Below are positions 1-6,004 of a stretch of DNA of 14,040 bases, piece by piece. The notes beneath the pieces were generated by a model. That model was not told the origin of the DNA. It did no database searches and saw only the letters and a program-made list of their open reading frames with translations. Location: positions 1 to 14,040 of the forward strand of contig JBFIPX010000075.1 in NCBI GenBank assembly GCA_041609895.1, in the 5' to 3' direction. A program made the translations under genes and the position numbers. This DNA is from JAHHLP01 sp041609895 (GTDB taxonomy: Bacteria; Bacteroidota; Rhodothermia; Rhodothermales; JABDKH01). The first letter of the stretch is position 1. Each line of letters begins with the position of its first letter.

Positions 1-458
1 ACGCCCCCATCGTCCATCGCGATCGGGTAGTTGACTTTCAGGCGGTCGACGAACGGTTGAACGACTTCTTTACCCTCATCATCGACGGAGATGCCGAGAA
101 ACGTGAGTCCTTGTTCGCCAAGCTTGTCCTGAAGCCGGACGAACTCCGGAATCTCTTCGAGGCACGGGGCACACCAGGTTGCCCAGAAATTGACTACAAC
201 CACCGAGTGTCCGTGCTCCGAGAGATCGAATGTAGCTCCATTAATGGTCGGGAGCACAATCGGATGAGCTTTTTCAAGACTCAGCGTCGACATCCTGCCC
301 ATTGAATCACCGGGAGCATGCTCCGGCCGTTCTTGCGTCATCTCAAGGTCGGATTCATTGTTTTGGCAGCTCGCGCCTGCTGCCCCGGCAGCGGATACAA
401 GGAGAAGCGGTGCGACCCACCAAGAACGCTGTCGGTATAAGCGGCCGGCAATTGTCAT
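1..458 (-). CDS. TlpA/ResA-type thioredoxin-fold lipoprotein, 3' end cut by window edge
   Basis: This is a membrane-anchored periplasmic thiol-disulfide oxidoreductase, probably a reductant for cysteines of cytochromes, copper proteins or their chaperones. Reading from ATG at 458, the visible 152 residues start with a basic stretch, then a hydrophobic segment (about residues 13-30) ending in a lipobox AGASC with lipidated Cys31. After a low-complexity linker, the thioredoxin fold begins near residue 65. The VVNFWATWCAPC stretch carries the catalytic CxxC at C96-C99, and LTFLGISVDD follows as the next core strand. TlpA-like proteins usually run 160-200 residues, so only the C-terminal part is missing. 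The ATG overlaps the upstream gene's stop as ATGA (458-455), with no separate ribosome site, which points to translational coupling with the copper-binding lipoprotein. The fold assignment is firm. The partner protein is unknown. Confidence 0.9.
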   Translation of the reverse strand, partial: MTIAGRLYRQRSWWVAPLLLVSAAGAAGASCQNNESDLEMTQERPEHAPGDSMGRMSTLSLEKAHPIVLPTINGATFDLSEHGHSVVVVNFWATWCAPCLEEIPEFVRLQDKLGEQGLTFLGISVDDEGKEVVQPFVDRLKVNYPIAMDDGG

Positions 459-811
459 TCGATCACTTCGATACTGTTAACCCCTATTTTCGACCCGTCC
501 ACCTCGATTACGAAGCGGATCGAATCATCGGGGGACACATTTGAGAGAAGGGCGCTGTCTGCTACGGCGAAGGGCATGGTCATGGCGGTCATGAATCCGG
601 GAATGTCTCCGTGCGCCACGATCATGTGTTTGCGATTCGGCGTTATCGACTTGACGAGTCCATGTGCACCGTACAACGTGGGAGCAACCTTAGCTAGTGA
701 ATCTACTAAACCCATCTGCTCCCGGCTACGAACTGAGTCGTCTTGTGCTCCGCATGCGCTTGAGACGAGCAGTAGTGACGCGACCAAAAAGTTCTTCAGG
801 TATAATCTCAT
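455..811 (-). CDS. CusF-like copper-binding lipoprotein
   Basis: This is a small exported metal-binding protein of 118 residues. I start it at ATG 811 because MRLYLKNFLVASLLLVSSAC then forms a complete lipoprotein signal with lipidated Cys20. A longer TTG start at 874 would put 21 extra residues before the signal. The mature domain (about residues 50-118) contains HGDIPGFMTAMTMPF. This resembles the methionine-rich copper site of CusF-type domains (PF11604-like), which are also found alone or next to SCO-type copper chaperones. Likely Cu(I) ligands are H67, M77 and M79, possibly with M74; the Trp that caps copper in E. coli CusF is absent. The stop overlaps the thioredoxin start by 4 bp, so copper binding and thiol reduction are probably linked, for example in cytochrome oxidase copper-centre assembly or copper tolerance. 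That pathway is inferred. Confidence 0.82.
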   Translation of the reverse strand: MRLYLKNFLVASLLLVSSACGAQDDSVRSREQMGLVDSLAKVAPTLYGAHGLVKSITPNRKHMIVAHGDIPGFMTAMTMPFAVADSALLSNVSPDDSIRFVIEVDGSKIGVNSIEVIE

Positions 812-887
812 AGAAATGGCGGTTTGGTAACCGAAAGCGGCGATGGGGCCCACGACCGAAGCCAACTTGCTCAACCGGGCATTTAGC

Positions 888-1331
888 CTACATGATCGTC
901 AGCCAATTGTCGCCGTCTTGATACTCGACTCTCGTCGGTATCAGTACTCCCTCGGAGCGAACCATGCCGGCGACGCGAACGTGTTCCGCCATGTAATCCG
1001 CAAGCACCGCAGGCACCGTGACCAATACCCAGACATCACCGTTCGGCTTACCATCGACGAGCACCGCGGCCGGGAACCCCATGTTGGCGCACGCCTCAGC
1101 GCAGGCCTTCACCCGCCCCTCCGGCCGAATATGATCGTTTCCGACATTTTGACGATCCAGGCTGAAACACCTCGTGTCTATTAAGGTGCCGGATACTGTA
1201 ATCGAGTCTCCTCGGGCATATCGACCAGTTGTTACGCTGGGCTCCGCCTCCTCGGCGCTTCCGCACGCCATCATTAGGCCAAAGAGTACAGCGACACAGC
1301 CGGCCAGCGCGTTACGACCTGTTGCAGCCAT
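888..1331 (-). CDS. Three-cysteine exported lipoprotein, paralogue of the next upstream gene
   Basis: I do not recognise a named family. The 147-residue protein starts at ATG 1331 and has a hydrophobic segment ending in LMMAC, so it is a likely lipoprotein with Cys23 lipidated. The mature part aligns along its length with the product of 1428-1844. Both share a (V/I)TVxGTLIDT(K/R)C segment (C55 here), a CAxACANMG motif (C77 and C81), DGKxxGDVxVL and a C-terminal RVxGxxxxxGxxIPxxxE stretch. One separate Cys plus a CxxxC pair could bind metal or form a disulfide, but there is no recognisable enzymatic motif. The alternating strand-like pattern suggests a small beta domain. Its place between a paralogue and copper/thiol genes suggests an envelope redox or metal-trafficking role, which is inference. 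A 76 bp gap separates it from the CusF-like gene's start. Confidence 0.8.
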   Translation of the reverse strand: MAATGRNALAGCVAVLFGLMMACGSAEEAEPSVTTGRYARGDSITVSGTLIDTRCFSLDRQNVGNDHIRPEGRVKACAEACANMGFPAAVLVDGKPNGDVWVLVTVPAVLADYMAEHVRVAGMVRSEGVLIPTRVEYQDGDNWLTIM

Positions 1332-1341
1332 TCGATCTCGG

Positions 1342-1392
1342 GATTTCAGGTCGGGAGGGTAACGTTCCAGCCGGCCATGTCAGGCTGAAATC
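1342..1392. repeat. Inverted repeat with a competing inner stem in the gap between the two paralogous genes
   Basis: GATTTCAG (1342-1349) and CTGAAATC (1385-1392) form a perfect 8-bp inverted repeat. Its right arm overlaps a second possible stem, CAGCC (1368-1372) with GGCTG (1383-1387), so both cannot form at once. The element lies just upstream of the minus-strand start at 1331. No U-rich tract follows, so it is not a standard terminator. It may be chance or a leader structure. Confidence 0.3.
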
Positions 1393-1427
1393 TGATGCGA
1401 CCAGCAGCCGTCCGGGCAAGGCATCGA

Positions 1428-1844
1428 CTACATCATGGTCGCCACTTTGACCTTTTCCCATTTGCCGTCATCATTCTTCACTTCAATCTTGGACGGAATG
1501 ATGCCGCCGGCGTAAGCGAGTTCTCCAGTCACGCGAGCCTCCTTCGCCATGTGATCGGCAACGGCGTTCGATGGGGTGATCAAGACGTATACGTCACCAT
1601 CCTTCTTGCCGTCTTCCAAGAGACCGGCTGGAATGCCCATGTTCGCGCATGCAGTGGCGCAGTTCGGCATCTTCATCTTCTCGCCGTCCTTCTTGACGTA
1701 ATGGGCGTTCTCGACGTTGTCATGGTTCATACCATAACACTTCGTGTCGATCAACGTCCCAGTCACCGTGACCTCCTTGGGTCCGTTCGATGAAAAGCCG
1801 ACGACGAAAGCCGCGGCGACTGCGAGCGAAATAACCTTCTTCAT
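1428..1844 (-). CDS. Three-cysteine exported protein (soluble paralogue)
   Basis: This 138-residue protein of unknown function starts at ATG 1844, preceded by a GAGGT ribosome site with 5-nt spacing. The N-terminus MKKVISLAVAAAFVVGF is a signal peptide without a lipobox cysteine, so the mature protein is probably soluble in the periplasm, unlike its lipidated paralogue at 888-1331. Conserved features are TGTLIDTKC (C36), CATACANMGIPAG (C62, C66), DGKKDGDVYVLIT and VTGELAYAGGIIPSKIEV. The segment before CATAC contains KMKM and several His residues (H41, H48), which could extend a metal site. The mature part has about as many Lys/Glu as a small secreted binding protein and no enzyme signature. 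It is the first gene of the presumed cluster running leftward to the thioredoxin. The paralogy is visible directly; the metal or redox role is a guess from neighbours. Confidence 0.82.
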   Translation of the reverse strand: MKKVISLAVAAAFVVGFSSNGPKEVTVTGTLIDTKCYGMNHDNVENAHYVKKDGEKMKMPNCATACANMGIPAGLLEDGKKDGDVYVLITPSNAVADHMAKEARVTGELAYAGGIIPSKIEVKNDDGKWEKVKVATMM

Positions 1845-1956
1845 ACTGACCTCGCTATGTGTGTTGTAGACAGAAAAGACTGGTAGTCAGGCGATCGTAT
1901 GTGTGTCCCGCCGTAGCCGCGTTACAGGTTTGTTCGGGATCAGAGCCGTCATTTCA

Positions 1957-1974
1957 GGGCACTTTTCTGTGCCC
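1957..1974. repeat. Perfect hairpin GGGCAC-TTTTCT-GTGCCC
   Basis: A 6-bp perfect stem with a 6-nt loop lies in the long intergenic gap. On neither strand is it followed by a run of T, so it is a poor intrinsic terminator. It directly abuts the GC-rich direct repeat, which makes an operator or leader structure possible. Confidence 0.35.
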
Positions 1975-1975
1975 G

Positions 1976-2000
1976 CGGGGCGCGAACCACGGGGCGCGAA
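1976..2000. repeat. Tandem 11-bp direct repeat CGGGGCGCGAA
   Basis: The two copies lie at 1976-1986 and 1990-2000, a 14-bp period, in non-coding sequence about 130-155 bp upstream of the start at 1844. They are exact. A regulatory site is possible, but two GC-rich copies could also arise by chance slippage. Confidence 0.35.
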
Positions 2001-2196
2001 AGTTGGCGGAGTGGGGCCTACTGTTCTTGTCTTCAGGATGCGCGGTCGTCGCTTGGAGTGCTTGCTGTTTCTCTCAGCTGCGTCAGTCACGCGCCGCCGG
2101 TGTTCGAACCGCCTATGCAACAGCAACAGTTGTTAGGTCGGTGGATCCCGGCTGTCCGATGGGCCTATTCGAGGACTTTCAAGACTGGTGCGTCCG

Positions 2197-3999
2197 CTAG
2201 TAGTCCTCTCCGGGATTCACAAAGCGGTCCGTTTCCCAATCGTACTGCCGGTCGTGCAGTTCGCGGTACCGGCCGTTCACGAGCATCAGTTCCTCGTGCG
2301 TTCCCCGCTCGACGATCTCGCCGTCTTCCAGAACCAGGATTTGATCGGCGCTGCGAATGGTGGAGAGTCGGTGTGCGATCACGAAAGTCGTTCGCCCCTG
2401 CCGAAGTCGCCGCAATCCCTCCTGGATCAGCGCTTCGCTCTCCGTGTCGAGGCTTGAGGTGGCCTCGTCTAGAATGAGAATCTGTGGATCAGCCAGTATG
2501 GCCCGTGCGATCGCAACCCTTTGGCGTTGCCCGCCCGACAATTTCACTCCACGCTCCCCAACTACCGTGTCATAACCGTCTTCAAGCCGTTTCACAAACT
2601 CATCGCAATTGGCGATGCGGCCGACAGCTTCCACGTCTTCGTCGGTGGCCTCTGGTTTCGGGAAGCGGATGTTGTCGGCTATCGTACCGTCAAACAGGAA
2701 GTTGTCCTGCATGACGACGCCCAGAAGCTGACGGTATTCTCGCACGCGAATCGTGTCGAGGTCTCGGCCATCGAGAAGCACGCGGCCGCTTTGAGGATGG
2801 TTGAACGCCATCACGAGGCTAACGAGAGTGCTCTTCCCGGAGCCACTCGACCCGACCAGTGCTGTCGTGGTCCCCGATGGCGCCTCGAGATTGACATTGT
2901 GCAGGACCGGGACGCCTTCCTTGTAGGCGAAGGTCACGTCCTCAAATGTGATGCGCGCAGACGTCTCTCCCAAAGGCTCCCGAGTCTCGTCTTCGGCATC
3001 TTCAGTTATCATGGACAAGACTTCGCGAATGCGATCCAATCCTGCAAACGCTTCCGAGATCTGCGTTCCGATAGATGCCATCTGAATGATGGGTGCGGCC
3101 AGCAACCCCGTGAAGAAGATGTACATCACAAAGTCGCCCAGCGTCATGTTGCCGGCGAGAATAGATTGGCCGCCGACGGCAATCATGATGACACCGACCA
3201 TTCCAATGATCATGCTTCCAAATGCTGTCACGGCTGAAATGCCGGTAATCGATTTTGCGATGTTTCGAAACAGCCGCTCGACGCCGTCACTGAAGCTGCG
3301 CTGCTCACGGTCTTCCGCGCCGTATGCCTTGACGATCCGGATTCCGCCCAGCGTCTCATTAAGTCGCGCCGTTACCTCGGCGTTGATCTCCCGTCGGATC
3401 CGAAAAATCGGTCGAAGCTTCGTGAACGCGAACGCCATCGCGCCGCCGAAAACACCCAGCACAATCAACGTGACCGATGTGAGGCGCCAGTTCAGGTAGA
3501 AAAGAACGGCGAGAGCAATGGCTGCCGTAAAGACACCGCCGACGAGCTGAATGATGCCGGTGCCAACCAGATTGCGAATTCCTTCCGGGTCCGTCATGAT
3601 GCGCGATATGAGCTCACCCGTCTTGGTATCATCGAAGTACCTTACAGGCAGACGCGTGATTTGCTCTTGAACCCGAACACGCATGTTCATGATCACGCGT
3701 TGGGCTGCGACGCTTATTAGTTGCGACAGCGAAAAGGTGGTCCCCGCCTGGACCACGGTCGCGATGCCGACGGCAATCGCCAACGGGATGAGCATCTCGG
3801 CGTTGCCCTCGCCCACCACGTCGTCAATCAGATACTTCGAACTGGCGGGCAGAACGAGCCCGGCGACCCGGTTGACGATCATGAGGACGAGGCCGAAGGA
3901 AAGCCGCCAGCGCTGGGCCCAGATCAGCTCCCGCGCTTCTCTGGCGACCATCTTCCAGCTGAGCGGATTCTTCTTGGTCGGCTTGTCGCTATCAGACAT
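2197..3999 (-). CDS. ABC exporter half-transporter (MsbA/BmrA-like, TMD-NBD fusion)
   Basis: This is a 600-residue type IV ABC exporter half-molecule that should work as a homodimer in the inner membrane, moving lipids or hydrophobic compounds outward. Residues ~30-325 form the six-helix domain, including the RYFDDTKTGELISR coupling region near 120-133. The ATPase follows, with A-loop Tyr359, Walker A GSSGSGKST (383-391), Q-loop Gln431, signature LSGGQ (487-491), Walker B ILILDE (507-512) and switch His543. All catalytic residues are present and the length is typical, so it looks fully functional. The start is ATG 3999, with no obvious SD. A membrane-protein gene is divergent from it across ~120 bp, and a 350-bp gap separates it from the cysteine-protein cluster downstream. 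The substrate cannot be read from sequence; lipid A-core flippase and multidrug exporter are both possible. Confidence 0.95.
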   Translation of the reverse strand: MSDSDKPTKKNPLSWKMVAREARELIWAQRWRLSFGLVLMIVNRVAGLVLPASSKYLIDDVVGEGNAEMLIPLAIAVGIATVVQAGTTFSLSQLISVAAQRVIMNMRVRVQEQITRLPVRYFDDTKTGELISRIMTDPEGIRNLVGTGIIQLVGGVFTAAIALAVLFYLNWRLTSVTLIVLGVFGGAMAFAFTKLRPIFRIRREINAEVTARLNETLGGIRIVKAYGAEDREQRSFSDGVERLFRNIAKSITGISAVTAFGSMIIGMVGVIMIAVGGQSILAGNMTLGDFVMYIFFTGLLAAPIIQMASIGTQISEAFAGLDRIREVLSMITEDAEDETREPLGETSARITFEDVTFAYKEGVPVLHNVNLEAPSGTTTALVGSSGSGKSTLVSLVMAFNHPQSGRVLLDGRDLDTIRVREYRQLLGVVMQDNFLFDGTIADNIRFPKPEATDEDVEAVGRIANCDEFVKRLEDGYDTVVGERGVKLSGGQRQRVAIARAILADPQILILDEATSSLDTESEALIQEGLRRLRQGRTTFVIAHRLSTIRSADQILVLEDGEIVERGTHEELMLVNGRYRELHDRQYDWETDRFVNPGEDY

Positions 4000-4052
4000 T
4001 CTGCGGTAGAAAGTGTGGACGCCTTCGACGCACGACAGCCTTACTGGTTCGC

Positions 4053-4082
4053 TTTAACCGCTGTTCGTCACGTGTTTATATT
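4053..4082 (+). promoter_or_regulatory. Possible promoter of the four-helix membrane protein gene
   Basis: TATATT at 4077-4082 matches 5 of 6 bases of the -10 consensus. Eighteen bases upstream, TTTAAC (4053-4058) is a weak -35. Transcription would begin near 4089, which would make the ATG at 4093 almost leaderless and favours the ATG at 4123. The exact 9-mer TGTTTATAT occurs here (4073-4081) and again at 4116-4124. Confidence 0.25.
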
Positions 4083-4122
4083 TCGCCGACGGATGCCGCA
4101 ATGGGCAAAAACCTTTGTTTAT

Positions 4123-4524
4123 ATGGAGACTAACGAGCAAGCAGGCGCCAAAGCGGCCCTGCCGATCATCCGCGTCGTGATGTTGGCGGGTGTTGTACTC
4201 TTCGGGGCGGTGGCGATCTATCTCTCAAAGAGCGGTACGATAGCCGCGCTTGGTAGTGAGACCATCGAAACACTCAGGCTTGCGTTCGTCGTCGTTCTGG
4301 GATGCGTAGCTGCAGCCATGTTTGTTTTTCGGAGGAAGCGAATGCAAATGCCGGCCGAGCAGGATCCAACGGCGATAAACATTGTGGGGTGGGCGCTTGG
4401 AGAGTCTGTCGCCTTCTTCGGGGGAGTTCTTTTGATCCTCTCGGGCGACATGACGTACTTCCTGGTAGGCTTTGTGATGATGCTCGTTTCCTTCGTGTTC
4501 TTCCCCCTCCCACGTGATGCATAA
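4123..4524 (+). CDS. Small four-helix integral membrane protein of unknown function
   Basis: This is a 133-residue protein I cannot assign to a family. A short charged N-terminus (METNEQAGAK) precedes four hydrophobic segments at about residues 14-35, 52-69, 85-107 and 109-129. A basic FRRKR loop after helix 2 should be cytoplasmic by the positive-inside rule, which puts both termini on the cytoplasmic side. Helix 3 carries GWALGESVAFFGG. Similar ALGE-type motifs occur in many small membrane proteins and ATP-synthase c-like hairpins, but that is not enough for a function. The alternative ATG at 4093 adds ten residues. I prefer 4123 because of the candidate -10 box at 4077 and because the hydrophobic segment then starts at a usual distance. 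The gene is divergent from the ABC exporter and convergent with the TetR gene. Confidence 0.75.
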   Translation: METNEQAGAKAALPIIRVVMLAGVVLFGAVAIYLSKSGTIAALGSETIETLRLAFVVVLGCVAAAMFVFRRKRMQMPAEQDPTAINIVGWALGESVAFFGGVLLILSGDMTYFLVGFVMMLVSFVFFPLPRDA

Positions 4525-4576
4525 ATTGGGGAATGAGCAAGTACCTGAGGAGCGTCCGAGCGCCTCGTCCCGCTGC

Positions 4577-4607
4577 GCGGTGACACCCTGGCGCTTTCGG
4601 TTACCGC
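4577..4607. repeat. Inverted repeat between convergent genes, possible weak terminator
   Basis: GCGGTGAC (4577-4584) can pair with GTTACCGC (4600-4607) as an 8-bp stem with one G-T pair and a 15-nt loop. It sits between the stops of the convergent genes ending at 4524 and 4627, where a shared terminator would be expected. Neither strand has a following T-run, so intrinsic termination is doubtful. Confidence 0.25.
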
Positions 4608-4626
4608 AGAATGTCTTCGTTGGCTT

Positions 4627-5229
4627 TCAGCCGGCTCTCGTTCGCAGCTGATCCAGATAGGCGTAGACCTGTCGCTCGGTGCCTCGGATGTAGTGGTGGT
4701 CCGCAGCCGTTCGGGCCATCAGAATCATTCCTTGCGCAACCGTTACGAGGTACCGGGAGATATCGCCGCCGCTCGCGTCATCGGCGATCTCACCGCGTGC
4801 TGCTGCCGAGTCAAGTGCTGCTTCGAAGTTGCTGGCGAGGTCATCGTACATTTCTCGGAGCGGGGCTACGGCATCGTCATCTCGAAGGGCAAGTTCTACG
4901 CCGGTGTTCTGTCCGAGGCAGCCAAGCTTTCCGATGGAAGACGTGAGGGTAGTAGCGAGCGCTTCGAAGTAGGAGTGGATCGACTGCAAGCCCTTTTCGG
5001 GCTGTTCCGACAGTCGGGTGATTCTGGCGAGCACGTCGTGATAGTAGTGATCGAGAGCGCGCTGGAAAAGCCCTCGTTTGTCCCCGAACGCCTGGTACAT
5101 GCTGAACCGATTGATGCCGGTGGCATCAACGAGTTGTTGCACCGACGTTGCTTCGTAGCCCGTCTCCCAGAAAGTCTTCATCGCCTTGTCCACTACGACT
5201 TCGGGATCGAACTGCTTGGATCGTGGCAT
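4627..5229 (-). CDS. TetR/AcrR-family transcriptional regulator
   Basis: This is a 200-residue one-component repressor-type regulator. The N-terminal DNA-binding domain spans about residues 8-60. Its helix-turn-helix reads TSVQQLVDATGINRFSMYQAF (residues 28-48 region), followed by GDKRGLFQRAL, the usual end of the TetR domain. The ligand-binding half contains LGCLGQNTGVELA (102-114). This corresponds to the GCL-N-E motif of the subgroup with a TetR_C_16/YxaF-like C-terminal domain, often sensing small hydrophobic or electrophilic compounds. The start is ATG 5229, which gives the standard MPRSKQFD N-terminus. The neighbours offer no clear target. It is 63 bp downstream of the CBS gene on the same strand, and its likely targets are itself, the CBS gene or the nearby exporter. 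No palindromic operator was found, only a TGTTAC direct repeat at 5250 and 5271. Confidence 0.92.
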   Translation of the reverse strand: MPRSKQFDPEVVVDKAMKTFWETGYEATSVQQLVDATGINRFSMYQAFGDKRGLFQRALDHYYHDVLARITRLSEQPEKGLQSIHSYFEALATTLTSSIGKLGCLGQNTGVELALRDDDAVAPLREMYDDLASNFEAALDSAAARGEIADDASGGDISRYLVTVAQGMILMARTAADHHYIRGTERQVYAYLDQLRTRAG

Positions 5230-5249
5230 TCGCAGGAGAATCCAGTTCT

Positions 5250-5276
5250 TGTTACACGGAAGTCACGAGCTGTTAC
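5250..5276. repeat. TGTTAC direct repeat upstream of the TetR gene
   Basis: TGTTAC occurs at 5250-5255 and 5271-5276, exactly 21 bp apart, which is two helical turns, in the 63-bp gap before the regulator's start at 5229. The spacing would place both copies on one DNA face. TetR proteins usually bind palindromes, so this is only a weak operator candidate. Confidence 0.2.
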
Positions 5277-5292
5277 GGGGTGCCGGGTGGGT

Positions 5293-5736
5293 TCACGCGG
5301 GGTATTTCCCCGTAATGTAATCCTCGAGATAGTGCACCCGGGCCTGCGCATCGTCTGAGATGGTCTTCACGAGGTCGCCGATGGATACGATCCCGGCGAG
5401 CCGGCCGTCATCAATCACCGGAAGGTGTCGAAATTTTCGTTTCGTCATGACGGCCATACATTCTTGTATGGAATACCTCGGATCGACGCAGACAAGCTCC
5501 TTTGTCATCACGTCTTGTACGGGCGTCGTCTTGGAGGTCCGTCCTTGAAGGACGATTCGCCGCAGGTAGTCGCGTTCGGTAAAAATACCGACGACTTCGT
5601 CGTCATCCATCACGATAATCGATCCCACGTGCAGGTGCTCCATCTTTTCGATGGCTTCGTACACGGTAGCCGTCTTGTCGATCGTGAGGACATCGCTACC
5701 CTTTTGCCTGAGCAGGTCCGCAATGGTCTTGTTCAT
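5293..5736 (-). CDS. Two-CBS-domain (Bateman module) protein
   Basis: This is a 147-residue stand-alone CBS-pair protein, probably cytoplasmic, that binds an adenosine nucleotide such as AMP, ATP, SAM or NAD(H) and regulates a partner. CBS1 covers about residues 6-62 and ends in GIFTERDYLRR. CBS2 covers about 75-130 and ends in GIVSIGDLVK. The TERD and SIGD endings are the usual ribose/phosphate-contacting parts of the nucleotide site. No catalytic or DNA-binding domain is attached, and the length is normal for this class. The start is ATG 5736, with no clear SD. A good -35 (TTGACA) and a fair -10 lie at a sensible distance upstream. The gene is divergent from the 2-phosphoglycerate kinase gene, so an energy-status sensor beside phosphometabolite genes is a reasonable but unproven idea. 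Confidence 0.93.
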   Translation of the reverse strand: MNKTIADLLRQKGSDVLTIDKTATVYEAIEKMEHLHVGSIIVMDDDEVVGIFTERDYLRRIVLQGRTSKTTPVQDVMTKELVCVDPRYSIQECMAVMTKRKFRHLPVIDDGRLAGIVSIGDLVKTISDDAQARVHYLEDYITGKYPA

Positions 5737-5784
5737 GGGTATCTTGGGGGGTGAGGTGGGCGGATTCGGGGCCAGCGAACTATT

Positions 5785-5814
5785 CTAATAATGAATGTGC
5801 GGGCACTTTGTCAA
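5785..5814 (-). promoter_or_regulatory. Sigma70-type promoter for the CBS-domain gene
   Basis: On the minus strand, a perfect TTGACA -35 box (5814-5809) is followed after 18 bases by TATTAG (5790-5785), a 4-of-6 match to the -10 consensus. A better hexamer, TAGAAT, lies three bases further on but at 21-base spacing. Transcription would start near 5778, giving a leader of about 40 nt before ATG 5736. The rest of the 268-bp divergent gap to 6005 shows no convincing plus-strand promoter. Confidence 0.45.
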
Positions 5815-6004
5815 CAGAGGCACCGCCTGAGGAATCAAATCCCTGATGAGCACGGTAAGCTCGTTTTAGAACTTGAACCGCGTGTTCGATTCCCACAGGG
5901 TGAAGCATTCTTGTTAGTTTCTGTGTGTGTAACATTCTTCTGAACGAACGAATCGGACGATCCGTAAAGGCCCCGGCGGATCCTCTATTTCCCAATGTGA
6001 TATC

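Larger units (their letters stand above)
1845..2196. other. ~350 bp non-coding gap between the ABC exporter and the three-Cys protein gene
   Basis: Both flanking genes are on the minus strand, so this should hold the exporter's 3' end and the promoter of 1428-1844. Open frames exist on both strands, but their translations are rich in Arg, Cys and Ser with no domain-like pattern, so I do not call a gene. It contains a perfect 6-bp hairpin (1957-1974) and an 11-bp direct repeat (1976-2000). I see no convincing promoter or U-tract terminator. Confidence 0.5.

Noticed and set aside
2098..2114. TTCGAAC flanked by GC pairs, resembling a tRNA T-loop
   Set aside because: The flanks do not form a 5-bp T-stem on either strand, and no acceptor stem, anticodon arm or CCA is found nearby.
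1859..2200. Possible plus-strand gene in the long gap
   Set aside because: The product is rich in Cys, Arg and Ser with several overlapping alternative frames of similar quality, no SD and no recognisable fold pattern.
2521..3237. Plus-strand open frame (238 codons) inside the ABC exporter
   Set aside because: It lies opposite the exporter's membrane and ATPase domains, all of whose motifs are intact on the minus strand; the translation is His/Arg-rich noise.
4110..4117. AACCTTTG as a Bacteroidota-type TAnnTTTG -7 box
   Set aside because: It lies only five bases before the preferred ATG, has no partner TTTG at the right distance, and lacks the leading T. It is not enough to infer promoter type or phylum.
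4577..4607. Intrinsic terminator between the convergent genes
   Set aside because: The stem has a 15-nt loop and a G-T pair and lacks a following T-run on both strands. It is kept only as an inverted repeat.
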